A stretch of 13,672 nucleotides of DNA. Origin: Lonsdalea britannica (GTDB lineage: Bacteria; Pseudomonadota; Gammaproteobacteria; Enterobacterales; Enterobacteriaceae). Numbering within the stretch: position 1 is the stretch's first letter; each line of letters begins with the position of its first letter. The stretch is from assembly GCF_946477055.1 (NCBI RefSeq), contig NZ_CAMKXG010000074.1, forward strand, positions 1 to 13,672. Direction: 5' to 3'. The notes beneath the pieces were generated by a model that saw only the letters and a list, made by a program, of their open reading frames with translations, was not told where the DNA came from and did not search any database. The translations under genes and the position numbers were made by a program. Positions 1 to 7,639 of the stretch are shown here, one piece after another.

Positions 1-1370
1 AGATTCAGCAATGCGTAGAACCACATAGCGCCGCCGATGCCCAGCCAATTCACCATCGACAACGCGGTAGAGGTGAGCAGCAGGTTAGAGCCCCACAGCG
101 TGGCCGCATGCAGGCTGCTGGCCTTTTCACGTACGCCCAACGGGTAAACCTCTGAGCCCACCAGCCAGCCGATGACCTGAATCCCGCCCGAGTTGAAGAC
201 CATAAAAGCGAACAGGCAGGCCACAATCAGCCAGCCGTGCTGACCGCCGTTGGCGTTCAAGCGAAACATCAGACCCAACAGGGCCAGGCTGATGACCGCG
301 CCGGGGATCATATAGAGCGTCAGCGAACGACGGCCGATACGGTCGACCAACAACTTACCCACGATAGTCAGCACCAGATAAATAGCCGCCACGCCCAGCG
401 CGGAGTGCAGCGCCATGTCCCGGCTGAAGCCAGCGCCGGTCAGGAAGGTCGGCGTGTAGTAGATCATCATTTCGATGCCGGACAGCTGAGTAAACGCGGC
501 AATGCCCAGTCCGACGATCAGCGCCGGGCGCAGCCACGGCTGCTTCAGGTCTTTCCAACTGCCGGTCGACTTGCGTTTGGCGCGTTCATGCACACGCTGA
601 ATGGCCTTGATCTCGCGGCGCACTTCCCGGGCGGTCTCCCGCACCGTGTCCAGCGCCACGTGGGCTTCCTTCATGCGCTTTTTACCCACCAGCCAGCGCG
701 GGCTTTCCGGCAGCGGCAGCATGCCGATCAGCAGGATCACCGCAGGGATCGCTGCGACAGAGAACATGACTCGCCAGGACCACAGATCCTGCATGAAGGT
801 CCCGACCAGCGCGGCGGTGAGAATGCCGATCCCGATAGAAATATTGAAGAACGTGACCAGCCGGCCGCGTTTCTCCGGCGGCGCCAGCTCGGCAATATAG
901 ACCGGCACAATCTGCGACGCGCCCCCGACGGCAAACCCCAGCACCAGCCGCGCGGCACCGAGATAATAGGCGTTGGGAGACAGACCGGAGCCGATAACCC
1001 CCAGCGCGAAGATAGCGGCGACGATCATGACCGTATACCGCCGTCCCAGTACGCTGGACAACTTACCGCAGGACAAGGCTCCGACCACGGCGCCGACTAA
1101 TATGGCGCTGGTGACCAGCTCCTGAGCATGGGAAGAGAGCGAAAAGTCATGAGTGATTTGCAGCAGAGCGCCGGAAATAATCCCGGTATCATACCCATAT
1201 AAAAATCCCGCAATGGCGGCTATGGCAGTTGCTGTCAATAAAAAGGCATCAGCGCTTAAAAAGCTGTTATTTTCACTATCGGACGTGTCGGATAACTTTT
1301 CATTGTCAGCCGGTAATACCACCGGTGGTTTGTCACTATATTTGTCGCTGTCGTCGTGTACATCAGACAT
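1..1370 (-). CDS. Sugar-porter family MFS transporter, 3' end cut off by the window start
   Basis: Inner-membrane secondary transporter of the major facilitator superfamily, sugar porter (SP) family, probably a proton symporter for a sugar or polyol. 456 codons are present; the frame is open through base 1, so the last TM segment(s) and C-tail are missing. Visible SP signatures: GFLYGYDTGIISGAL in TM1 (about residues 55-69), GRR in loop 2-3 (109-111), a VPVYIAELAP segment ending in EKRGR (155-170), PESPRWL at the end of TM6 (221-227) and QLSGIE...YY in TM7 (295-305). The start is ATG at 1370, preceded by AAAGGAAA at good spacing. The first ~42 residues are a hydrophilic, Asp/Ser-rich cytoplasmic tail, unusually long for the family. 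The TM1 signature resembles Gram-positive IolT/YwtG-type transporters more than E. coli GalP/AraE, so myo-inositol or a similar polyol is possible, but the substrate cannot be assigned. Confidence 0.9.
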   Translation of the reverse strand, partial: MSDVHDDSDKYSDKPPVVLPADNEKLSDTSDSENNSFLSADAFLLTATAIAAIAGFLYGYDTGIISGALLQITHDFSLSSHAQELVTSAILVGAVVGALSCGKLSSVLGRRYTVMIVAAIFALGVIGSGLSPNAYYLGAARLVLGFAVGGASQIVPVYIAELAPPEKRGRLVTFFNISIGIGILTAALVGTFMQDLWSWRVMFSVAAIPAVILLIGMLPLPESPRWLVGKKRMKEAHVALDTVRETAREVRREIKAIQRVHERAKRKSTGSWKDLKQPWLRPALIVGLGIAAFTQLSGIEMMIYYTPTFLTGAGFSRDMALHSALGVAAIYLVLTIVGKLLVDRIGRRSLTLYMIPGAVISLALLGLMFRLNANGGQHGWLIVACLFAFMVFNSGGIQVIGWLVGSEVYPLGVREKASSLHAATLWGSNLLLTSTALSMVNWLGIGGAMWFYALLN

Positions 1371-1497
1371 AATTTTCCTTTATTTCAAGTGAGTGTTAAA
1401 CGTGGCATAGGTATTTTTTCGAAAGGTGGTTATTGATGAAATGTTCGGACATATCGCCTGATGACGATATTATCGACCGCGAGATAAAGTATTTATA

Positions 1498-1526
1498 GAT
1501 ATAGCATAACATCCCGTGACTGTCAC
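1498..1526 (-). promoter_or_regulatory. Probable sigma70 promoter of the MFS gene with overlapping palindrome
   Basis: Read on the minus strand: -35 GTGACA (1521-1526), a 17-bp spacer, then an extended -10 TGC-TATATC (hexamer 1498-1503). The -35 matches the consensus at 5 of 6 positions and the -10 at 4 of 6 plus the TGn extension. The perfect palindrome GTGAC-T-GTCAC (1516-1526) overlaps the -35 and could bind a repressor. The implied leader is about 120 nt. Prediction from sequence only. Confidence 0.4.
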
Positions 1527-1822
1527 CCCTGAATAAAATGACACCTTGCTGAAGAATAATTTCGCATCAGGGCAATATGTCATAAATACCGAAACAGCAA
1601 TAACAGCCACAAGAAAGGAGATAAATATAAAATATAAGAAATGGTTATACCTCGAGAATAAAAATATAACTTCCCCCTCCGAAAGAAATAGTGATAAACC
1701 GACAAGAAATAACACAAAAAATAACGCGTAACGCCGCAGAACGCAGTGCAATAAATATCACTCATAAGCGGCGAGGAATAACCGAGATTCATGGGAAATG
1801 ATTCACCCGCTTCGGGCATTAT

Positions 1823-1851
1823 TGCAGACCACATAGACAAGGTGGCCTGCA
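1823..1851 (-). terminator. Stem-loop after the decarboxylase gene
   Basis: A 10-bp stem (TGCAGACCAC 1823-1832 with GTGGCCTGCA 1842-1851, one G-T pair) and a 9-nt loop lie 14 bp past the decarboxylase stop. No run of U follows, so it may be a weak or Rho-assisted terminator or an mRNA 3'-end structure. Confidence 0.4.
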
Positions 1852-1865
1852 GAGCGCACACCGCG

Positions 1866-3527
1866 CTATGAACGGCGGGGAGACGTTATCCCAAAATTAA
1901 AACGGTTGCAGTTGCTACACAGCGCTTTCAACGCCTGCGGACCGTCCATTTCCGCCAGCCTGACTTCAATCAACGTGAGCGACTGCGCATGCCTGGCGTG
2001 TTCCAGCGCGGCGTCCAACTGGGCGCCATTTTCGACTACCGTACCGACGACCTCCTCGCCGCCCCCCATCGCATGAAGCAGCTCGGTGTAACGCATGGAC
2101 GGTATGGTGTTATAGGACGAGTTCTCCCCCAGGATATAGCGCTCAATCGTGTAGCCGTTGTTGTTGAGCAGAAAAATAATAGGAGCCAGACCGAGACGCA
2201 TCAACGTCGCCAGCTTCTGACAGGAGATCTGAAAAGCCCCATCGCCGACGAACAGCACATGCCGTCGCTGCGGCGCGGCCAGAAGCGTTCCCAGCAAGGC
2301 CGGTAATGAGTAACCAATGGCTCCCCAGAGTGGCTGCCCCACCACCGTGACGCCCTCAGGCAGCGACAGGCCCATGACTCCCGCAGTGCTGGTGCCGATA
2401 TCCACCACCACGACATCATCCGGCTGAAGCAGGGTTTGCATACGCTGCCAGAACGCCGACTGTCCCCAGGGTAAATCTCTGGTCACCGTCGGGGATGGCA
2501 CAACGGGCCTTGCTCTTTCCCGCTCCGGCAGCGCGAGCATAACGGCGCGCAGCAGATCCGCCGTCGCCACGGCGGGATAGAAGTCCGCATCCATCGTCAG
2601 AGAAAAGGGCGCGATCTGGACGACATGTTTGAACAGCGGCGACGTGGAGAAAAAGTTGGTGTTGAGATCGATAGGTTTGACGCCGAAAGACAGCGTGCAA
2701 TCCGCCTCATCCAGTCGACGAAGCACGTCTGGGCGCGATAAATCGCCGCTGTAGTTCCCAAGCCACTGCGGGTCATTTTCCGGAATCACCCCTTTCGCCG
2801 TCGACATCGAGACGATGGGTATCGAAAAGCGTCGGGCGAACGCGCACAGCATCTCGGACAGACCAAAGCGCGCCACCGCATGGTCAACCAGCATCACCGG
2901 CATTTCAGCCCGTTCCAGACGACGGGAGAGCGCCTCGGCGGCCATCTGCAATCGGCGGGCGTCGCTCTGCGGCATCACATAATCGTAGGGCGTATCCGGG
3001 ACATCGATTTCCACATCGCTAATATCCGAAGGCAGCTGCAAGTAGACAGGTTTCTTTTCAATGTAAGCGCGGGATATGACTCGGGGAAGGGACTGGGCTG
3101 CGTTTTCGGGCGTGATAAGTAGCTGGTCGGCGGTGAATTGACGGAAACAGATCATGTTATGGTCTAACTGACCGTCCGCCAGTGAATGATGCAGCAAAAG
3201 CCGATGCTCTCTGGCATAGAGCGGCGGCGCGCCGGTCAGAAAGATGATCGGCACCGACTCTGCATACGCGCCAGCAATGGCCGACAGTACCGCCAAATCG
3301 CCGACGCTATAAGTGGTCACCAGTGCGGAAACACCGTGGATCCGGGCGTATCCATCTGCCGCATACCCCGCATTGAGCTCATTACAGCTCCCGATAAAAT
3401 CGATCTGATCATCGTGCTCAATCAACTCCAGCAGCTCAAGATTGTAATCGCCGGGGGTGCCGAAAACGGTTCGAATAGATAAGGCTTTCAGCTGCGTCAG
3501 CACAAATGCGCCAATCGTGGTTTTCAT
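1866..3527 (-). CDS. ipdC: Thiamine-diphosphate 2-oxo-acid decarboxylase (indolepyruvate/phenylpyruvate decarboxylase family)
   Basis: Cytosolic ThDP- and Mg-dependent enzyme that decarboxylates 2-oxo acids to aldehydes. In plant-associated enterobacteria the family member IpdC converts indole-3-pyruvate to indole-3-acetaldehyde for auxin synthesis. Length 553 aa, essentially that of Enterobacter IPDC (552). Order: N-terminal PYR domain with GTPGDYN (23-29) and catalytic Glu50 (SCNELNAGYAADGYAR), the His pair 113-114 (LLHHSLADG), a central domain, and a C-terminal PP domain with GDGAFQ...LLNNN (428-457) and Glu462 in GYTIER. The motif usually read as QGTSAFG is here IGTSTAG (377-383), so the substrate pocket differs and the physiological oxo acid is uncertain (pyruvate, branched-chain, phenyl- or indolepyruvate). 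The start is ATG at 3527 with AAAGGA upstream. Monocistronic by context. The gene symbol refers to the family; indolepyruvate specificity is not shown. Confidence 0.85.
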   Translation of the reverse strand: MKTTIGAFVLTQLKALSIRTVFGTPGDYNLELLELIEHDDQIDFIGSCNELNAGYAADGYARIHGVSALVTTYSVGDLAVLSAIAGAYAESVPIIFLTGAPPLYAREHRLLLHHSLADGQLDHNMICFRQFTADQLLITPENAAQSLPRVISRAYIEKKPVYLQLPSDISDVEIDVPDTPYDYVMPQSDARRLQMAAEALSRRLERAEMPVMLVDHAVARFGLSEMLCAFARRFSIPIVSMSTAKGVIPENDPQWLGNYSGDLSRPDVLRRLDEADCTLSFGVKPIDLNTNFFSTSPLFKHVVQIAPFSLTMDADFYPAVATADLLRAVMLALPERERARPVVPSPTVTRDLPWGQSAFWQRMQTLLQPDDVVVVDIGTSTAGVMGLSLPEGVTVVGQPLWGAIGYSLPALLGTLLAAPQRRHVLFVGDGAFQISCQKLATLMRLGLAPIIFLLNNNGYTIERYILGENSSYNTIPSMRYTELLHAMGGGEEVVGTVVENGAQLDAALEHARHAQSLTLIEVRLAEMDGPQALKALCSNCNRFNFGITSPRRS

Positions 3528-3562
3528 CCTGCATTCCTTTGTGAATTAAGATGTCGCCCTTG

Positions 3563-3591
3563 AGTAAAGCCTGCTCATGCTGTCCTGTAAA
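3563..3591 (-). promoter_or_regulatory. Candidate promoter of the decarboxylase gene
   Basis: Minus strand: -35 TTTACA (3586-3591, 5 of 6 consensus), a 17-bp spacer, -10 TTTACT (3563-3568, 4 of 6). It would give a leader of about 30 nt. No convincing TyrR box (TGTAAA-N6-TTTACA), the regulator known for Enterobacter ipdC, is visible around it. Confidence 0.35.
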
Positions 3592-3814
3592 ATGCCGTGA
3601 ATGCGTCGATCTGCCCTGCCGTGACGACAATCAGGCCAATACGCGATTTCATTCTCTCACTGCGCCAAATGAGCCGTGCCAAACGCCGATCGCCGGTCAA
3701 ATAAGGATATCCTGCTAAGCTGAAAAGTATCGTCTGCGTCGCTCCAAATCCGCATCGAACGGGTCTGGAATACGCATTCGTCTTCCTAATCGCAACGTAC
3801 CAGAGGTGTCACGC

Positions 3815-4639
3815 ATGAGCACGTTCAGAACGAAAGACGGTACTCAGCTGTATTACAAGGATTGGGGGAAAGGTAAGCCGCTGCTGTTCAGCCACGGCTG
3901 GCCGCTGGATGCCGATATGTGGGACAGTCAGCTGCATTTCTTCGCCGAACACGGCTTCCGGGCCATCGCCTTTGACCGCCGAGGCTTCGGGCGATCCGAT
4001 CAGCCGTGGAACGGCTACCACTACGATACGCTGGCCGATGACATTCACGAATTGATCGAACATCTACAGTTGGACGAGATTACGTTGATCGGCTTTTCAA
4101 TGGGCGGCGGCGACGTTTCCCGCTACCTCCACCGCCACGGCTCTCATCGCGTCAGCGCACTGGCGTTACTCAGTGCGGTGACGCCGAAGCTGATGAAGTC
4201 GACCGACTATCCTAACGGGGTGGAACAACAGGTCATCGACGGTATTCGCGAAGGGATCATGCAAGACCGCGCGCAGTTTATCAGCGATTTCGCAACGCCG
4301 TTTTACGGTCTCAACAAAGGCACGCACGTCTCCGACGGGGTACTGACCCAAACGTTGAACATCGCGCTACTGGCTTCTCTGAAGAGCACACTCGACTGCG
4401 TTACGGCATTTTCTGAAACGGACTTCCGCCCGGATATGCAGAGCATCAACGTTCCCACGCTGGTTATCCACGGCGATGCCGACCAGGTTGTGCCGTTCGA
4501 GTCTACGGGCAAGGTGGCCTCAGAGATGATCAAAAACGCCCAACTTAAGGTCTATGAAGGTGCGCCACATGCTATCGCTCAGACGCACCGGGAGCGCTTG
4601 AATCAAGATCTGCTGGAATTTATTCGGTCGGTCGACTAA
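3815..4639 (+). CDS. Arylesterase / cofactor-free haloperoxidase-type alpha/beta hydrolase
   Basis: 274-aa alpha/beta-hydrolase closely matching the Pseudomonas fluorescens aryl esterase (PFE)/non-haem chloroperoxidase group. These enzymes hydrolyse aryl and short-chain esters and lactones and can also form peracids from carboxylic acids and peroxide. Seen: oxyanion-hole SHGWP (26-30), DRRGFGRSDQP (54-64), nucleophile elbow GFSMGGGDV with Ser95 (93-101), acid residue Asp223 in HGDADQVVP, and His252 in GAPHA. The catalytic triad is therefore intact, and length agrees with PFE (272 aa). No signal peptide, so cytosolic. The start is ATG 3815 with AGAGG 8 nt upstream; an in-frame GTG at 3806 would put the AGAGG against the start and is less likely. 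Divergently transcribed from the decarboxylase and followed by a hairpin, hence probably monocistronic. The physiological substrate is unknown. Confidence 0.92.
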   Translation: MSTFRTKDGTQLYYKDWGKGKPLLFSHGWPLDADMWDSQLHFFAEHGFRAIAFDRRGFGRSDQPWNGYHYDTLADDIHELIEHLQLDEITLIGFSMGGGDVSRYLHRHGSHRVSALALLSAVTPKLMKSTDYPNGVEQQVIDGIREGIMQDRAQFISDFATPFYGLNKGTHVSDGVLTQTLNIALLASLKSTLDCVTAFSETDFRPDMQSINVPTLVIHGDADQVVPFESTGKVASEMIKNAQLKVYEGAPHAIAQTHRERLNQDLLEFIRSVD

Positions 4640-5032
4640 TTGTCCACTCATCCGAGCCTCCGTCTGAGAGGCTCATTTTCCCTAAAAATAGGGTGTCGCT
4701 TAATATTATAAACACACTGTATACGAACGCTTATTATTTGCTTTTTATCATTGGGAAATATTACGCTAAAAATTATGCCCACTAATCATTAATCCCCATC
4801 CAATAAGAATATATTTCCCTGGTGATGACACAAAGAGGATACAACTAATAGTTTCCCTATAAGCGTATTTAAGGCTTCAATTTTCTTGCATAAAACCCGC
4901 ATTAAACTAACCGATTTAACCGAAAGCTGAATGAGTAAAAACCGCCCTTGTCACAAAAATTAATTTATGATAAAGATTAGCGTTCGCCCGGATGCGACAT
5001 AACCTTTATTAAAAAGCAGGAGCATAACAATA
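4640..5032. other. AT-rich intergenic region upstream of the GNAT-regulator pair
   Basis: About 390 bp with no credible gene, distinctly richer in A and T than the flanking genes. It begins with the arylesterase terminator and a small CCCTA-AAAA-TAGGG hairpin (4680-4693). The promoter of the GNAT gene must lie here. A TTGTCA box near 4949 followed by ATG-rich/AT-rich sequence is the best -35 candidate, but no -10 with proper spacing is convincing. The composition would suit H-NS-type silencing (inference). Confidence 0.5.
4654..4674 (+). terminator. Terminator of the arylesterase gene
   Basis: Perfect 7-bp stem GAGCCTC / GAGGCTC with a 7-nt loop, 14 bp after the stop codon, followed by ATTTT. 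The short U-rich tail suggests an intrinsic terminator of moderate strength. Confidence 0.65.
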
Positions 5033-5446
5033 ATGAAGTTAAATATTACCGACACCCCCAATCCTCAGGATGAGGAATTTGTTATTCAAAGTTTACTACA
5101 ACACAATAAACAATTTCAGGAAGGGGATATTCACCCTCTCTTTTTGACGTTCACCAACGACAATAATGAAATTATCGCCGGGCTGGTAGCCAGAACCTGG
5201 TGGGGGGCGCTGGAAATCAAATTTCTGTGGGTCGGCGAGGCGTATCGCCAGGCCGGTTTGGGCCGCCAAATGATGCAGCAGGCCGAGGCGGAAGCGAAAA
5301 AGCGCGGCTGTCATATGGCCTATGTCGATACCTTCAGTTTTCAGGCCAAGGGATTTTACGAGAAGCTCGGTTATCGGGAGTACGGCCACCTCCCCGGCTA
5401 CGCTCACCAATTTACGCGGCATTATCTCCACAAGGAATTCCAGTAA
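5033..5446 (+). CDS. GNAT-family N-acetyltransferase
   Basis: 137-aa single-domain acyltransferase of the GCN5-related superfamily, which transfers acetyl from acetyl-CoA to an amine. The acetyl-CoA pyrophosphate loop is clear: V67 followed by R72-QAGLG (R-x-x-G-x-G) at 72-77, at the start of the helix QMMQQAEAEAKKRG. The C-terminal motif B, FYEKLGYREYG (108-118), is typical. A WW pair (56-57) lies in the central strand before it. The start is ATG 5033 with AGGAG 10 nt upstream. The next gene, a LuxR-HTH regulator, starts 31 nt downstream without a terminator, so the two are probably co-transcribed. The substrate is unknown; small-molecule or antibiotic/amine acetylation are all possible. Confidence 0.85.
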   Translation: MKLNITDTPNPQDEEFVIQSLLQHNKQFQEGDIHPLFLTFTNDNNEIIAGLVARTWWGALEIKFLWVGEAYRQAGLGRQMMQQAEAEAKKRGCHMAYVDTFSFQAKGFYEKLGYREYGHLPGYAHQFTRHYLHKEFQ

Positions 5447-5463
5447 GTTATCAATCCGTCTTC

Positions 5464-5471
5464 AAAGGAGG
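5464..5471 (+). promoter_or_regulatory. Ribosome binding site that fixes the regulator's start
   Basis: AAAGGAGG, a near-perfect anti-SD match, sits 6 nt before ATG 5478. The frame is open further upstream (an ATG at 5322 inside the GNAT gene), but this site marks 5478 as the real start. Confidence 0.75.
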
Positions 5472-5477
5472 GCCAGG

Positions 5478-6167
5478 ATGCCACCGGAAACAGAGGACAT
5501 CAGTCGTTATATCGGCGGTCTGATTACCGTGATGGAAGCATTGCACGAACCCTGGGGAATCAAAGACCTGGCATCGCGGCATATCTATATGAATAAAGCC
5601 GCCCTGACGTATACCAATACGCCCGCCCATTTTGAGTTCGAAGGGAAACTGGATGCCGAATTCCCCGCCGAGTGGGCGGAAATGTCGGAAGACTTTATAG
5701 AGCACGACCGGCGAACAGAGCATAGCAAGAAAAGCGTCGCCGTCATCGAAACGCACTATTGGAATGGCGACCCGTTTCTCTCGCCGTTCGTCAGCGAAAA
5801 AATTCCTATTTTCGACGTTAAGAAACGCTGCATCGGCACCATGTGGAACGCCAAGCCACTGACGACGCTCTCCCCTCTGGTTTATATCGATAAGAAGGCG
5901 CCTTCCACACTCATTACCCGCGTCGAAAACAGTTTATTTACCCCCTCGGAACTGGAAATGATTTTTCTGATCTTGCAGGGATTTTCGGGGAAGGAGATTG
6001 CCAGAAAAACCAACCTCGCCTACAAAACCGTTGAAAACAGAATATATAGCATTTACCAAAAAGCCGACGTGCATTCACTGCATCAATTTAAAGCGTTTTG
6101 TTATCACACGGGATTGGATAAATACATTCCGCCCAGCCTGCTAGTGAAAGGCATTCAATATATTTAG
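5478..6167 (+). CDS. LuxR-family HTH regulator with PAS-like sensor domain
   Basis: 229-aa transcription regulator. The C-terminal ~60 residues (about 153-212) form a LuxR/FixJ-type helix-turn-helix: FTPSELEMIFLILQG, then GKEIARKTNLAYKTVENRIYSIYQK in which KTVENRI is the recognition-helix signature. The N-terminal ~130 residues resemble a PAS fold (WGIKDLASRHIYMNKAAL near 26-43, typical of PAS 'kD..gr.iy.N' segments) rather than an acyl-homoserine-lactone-binding domain or a phosphoreceiver, so it probably senses a small ligand. It follows the GNAT gene by 31 nt and precedes the NCS1 permease by 181 nt; control of one or both neighbours is a reasonable inference. The ligand and targets are not deducible. 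Confidence 0.85.
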   Translation: MPPETEDISRYIGGLITVMEALHEPWGIKDLASRHIYMNKAALTYTNTPAHFEFEGKLDAEFPAEWAEMSEDFIEHDRRTEHSKKSVAVIETHYWNGDPFLSPFVSEKIPIFDVKKRCIGTMWNAKPLTTLSPLVYIDKKAPSTLITRVENSLFTPSELEMIFLILQGFSGKEIARKTNLAYKTVENRIYSIYQKADVHSLHQFKAFCYHTGLDKYIPPSLLVKGIQYI

Positions 6168-6285
6168 CGCGTTGACCGCGTCGGACAAATTCACCGGCCG
6201 TGCAACCCGAGATGCTCTCTATTGTCTTGGGCAAAAAAGGGAGCCCCGCATCCGTTAGATGAGCAGGGAATCGCATTTGCCCTTC

Positions 6286-6312
6286 GCTGGCGTCAAGACC
6301 AGCCGCGCCAGC
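6286..6312 (+). promoter_or_regulatory. Inverted repeat in the permease 5' region
   Basis: GCTGGCG (6286-6292) and CGCCAGC (6306-6312) form a perfect 7-bp inverted repeat with a 13-nt spacer, ending 36 bp before the NCS1 permease start. It could be an operator for the upstream LuxR-type regulator or an RNA hairpin in the leader. No function is shown. Confidence 0.3.
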
Positions 6313-6348
6313 AGGGATAGGTGATTAACCACAAGGACTTAGGAAAAC

Positions 6349-7623
6349 ATGGAAAAAATAGACGATTACCCGGTGAGCCGGGTTCCCCTCTCGGCAAGAC
6401 TGCCCTTTTTTAATATCGCACTGGTACACATCGGTATGCTGACCGCACTGGACCAATTCATGCTCGGCGCCGTACTGGGCCACTCGATGACGCTGGGTCA
6501 GGCCTTTACCGCTATCGCCATCGGCAGCCTCATTTTCGGCATTGTCACCGTCGGTCTGGGCTACGCGGGCATGCAGGAGGGGCTGTCCGGCAGCCTGCTG
6601 GCGCGGTGGTGCGGATTTGGCCGACTGGGTGCCGTGCTGATGGGCGTGGTCATCGCCATTAGTCTGCTCGGCTGGTTCGGCGTACAAAACGCGGTGTTTG
6701 CGCGAGCGCTCAACTTTGCGCTTAACGACAAGCTGGGCTTCGCCGGGTCCGCCACCCTCTCGGGCGTGGCGCTGACGCTGCTGGTCGCCTTTGGTTTCAA
6801 AGCCCTGCGCTATACCGCCCGTATCGCCGTCCCGCTGTTCGTCGGTATCGTCGCCTACATTTCCACCCAAACGCTGGCGGGCCATTCGCTTTACGCCCTG
6901 ATTGACTCAATCCCTTCCGAGTCCGTCTCCATTAGCGCCGGGGCGACGATGGTCGTCGGGGGATGTATTGTCGCCAGCCTGATTACGCCGGATATGACCC
7001 GCTACTCGCAGAAAGGCCGCCACGTTTTCTGGATGACCCTCATGTCGATCATCGTCGGCGAATTTATCGTTAACGGGCTCGCAATTCTGATCGCCAGAGC
7101 GCTGAATACGGCGGATGTTGTCACCATTATGTCGCAGATGGCCGGTGGGATTGGGCTGATCGCCGTCGTGTTCTCCACGCTGAGAATCAACGATATCAAT
7201 CTTTACTCCTCTTCGCTGGGGCTGGCGAACGCCATTGAAGGGGTTACCGGTAAAAAGCTCAGCTACATGTCCATCACGCTGGTCATTGGCCTGATCGGCA
7301 CGCTGCTGTCGGTGCTCGGCATTCTGGACCGTTTTGTCGATTTTCTGACGCTGTTGGGCGTGGTTTTCCCGCCGATTATCGGGGTCATGCTGGTGGACTA
7401 TTATCTGCTGCGCAGCCATAGAACGCTGCTGGATGCCAGCCGCAAAGCGGGTCGGTTGCCGGATGCGGCCGCCACGCCAGCGGTTGGTTGGGCGGCCATC
7501 ATCGCCAGCGTTATCGGCAGCGTGGTGGGCCTGAACGTTGAGTGGGGCGTGCCCGCCTTTAATTCACTCGTCGTCGCCAGCGTGCTTTACATCGTGCTGA
7601 AGAAGGCGACACGTCTGCCTTGA
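6349..7623 (+). CDS. NCS1-family permease, CodB (cytosine permease)-like
   Basis: 424-aa inner-membrane transporter of the nucleobase:cation symporter-1 family; E. coli CodB has 419 aa. The protein is hydrophobic throughout with about 12 TM segments and a short cytoplasmic N-terminus (PVSRVPLSARLPF, like the PVPQSAR start of CodB). CodB-like landmarks: LGWFGVQNAVFA in TM3 (105-116), a long core rich in Gly/Ala, SLITPDMTRY (210-220), the INDINLYSSSLGLANA segment (281-296) matching the CodB TTNDNALYASGLGFAN region, and the FPPIIGVMLVDYYL stretch near 345-358. The start is ATG 6349 with TTAGGA close by. There is no adjacent codA deaminase, so the substrate may be cytosine, another purine/pyrimidine or a related heterocycle. 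The nearest potential regulator is the PAS-LuxR gene upstream. Confidence 0.88.
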   Translation: MEKIDDYPVSRVPLSARLPFFNIALVHIGMLTALDQFMLGAVLGHSMTLGQAFTAIAIGSLIFGIVTVGLGYAGMQEGLSGSLLARWCGFGRLGAVLMGVVIAISLLGWFGVQNAVFARALNFALNDKLGFAGSATLSGVALTLLVAFGFKALRYTARIAVPLFVGIVAYISTQTLAGHSLYALIDSIPSESVSISAGATMVVGGCIVASLITPDMTRYSQKGRHVFWMTLMSIIVGEFIVNGLAILIARALNTADVVTIMSQMAGGIGLIAVVFSTLRINDINLYSSSLGLANAIEGVTGKKLSYMSITLVIGLIGTLLSVLGILDRFVDFLTLLGVVFPPIIGVMLVDYYLLRSHRTLLDASRKAGRLPDAAATPAVGWAAIIASVIGSVVGLNVEWGVPAFNSLVVASVLYIVLKKATRLP

Positions 7624-7639
7624 ATGCAATAGCCGACCA

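Larger units (their letters stand above)
1371..1865. other. Non-coding AT-rich gap between two minus-strand genes
   Basis: About 495 bp between the decarboxylase stop and the MFS start. It holds a hairpin just after the decarboxylase and a plausible promoter for the MFS gene, both listed separately. Two overlapping T-rich minus-strand frames of 93 codons (1470-1751 and 1580-1861) would encode hydrophobic peptides. Neither has a ribosome binding site, and the first would need a TTG start, so they are not called. Near the MFS gene there is a near-perfect 12-bp palindrome, ATGTTCGGACAT (1441-1452), between promoter and start codon, which could be an operator. Confidence 0.6.

Noticed and set aside
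237..1100. 287-codon plus-strand open frame opposite the MFS gene
   Set aside because: Low-complexity Gln/His/Arg composition and no motifs; the minus strand encodes clear sugar-porter signatures throughout.
1470..1751. Small two-TM membrane protein on the minus strand (also the overlapping frame 1580-1861)
   Set aside because: Needs a TTG start, no Shine-Dalgarno, and hydrophobicity is expected from a T-rich strand; the predicted MFS promoter lies within it.
3528..3814. TyrR box upstream of the decarboxylase
   Set aside because: Only one TTTACA half-site is present (used as a -35 candidate); the required TGTAAA partner six bases away is absent.
5322..5477. Upstream extension of the LuxR-type regulator into the GNAT gene
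   Set aside because: A near-perfect ribosome binding site just before ATG 5478 and the GNAT coding sequence in another frame show that the extension is not used.
6325..6885. Minus-strand frames opposite the NCS1 permease (also 6907-7419)
   Set aside because: Hydrophilic Gln/Asp/His-rich translations typical of the antisense of a membrane protein gene.
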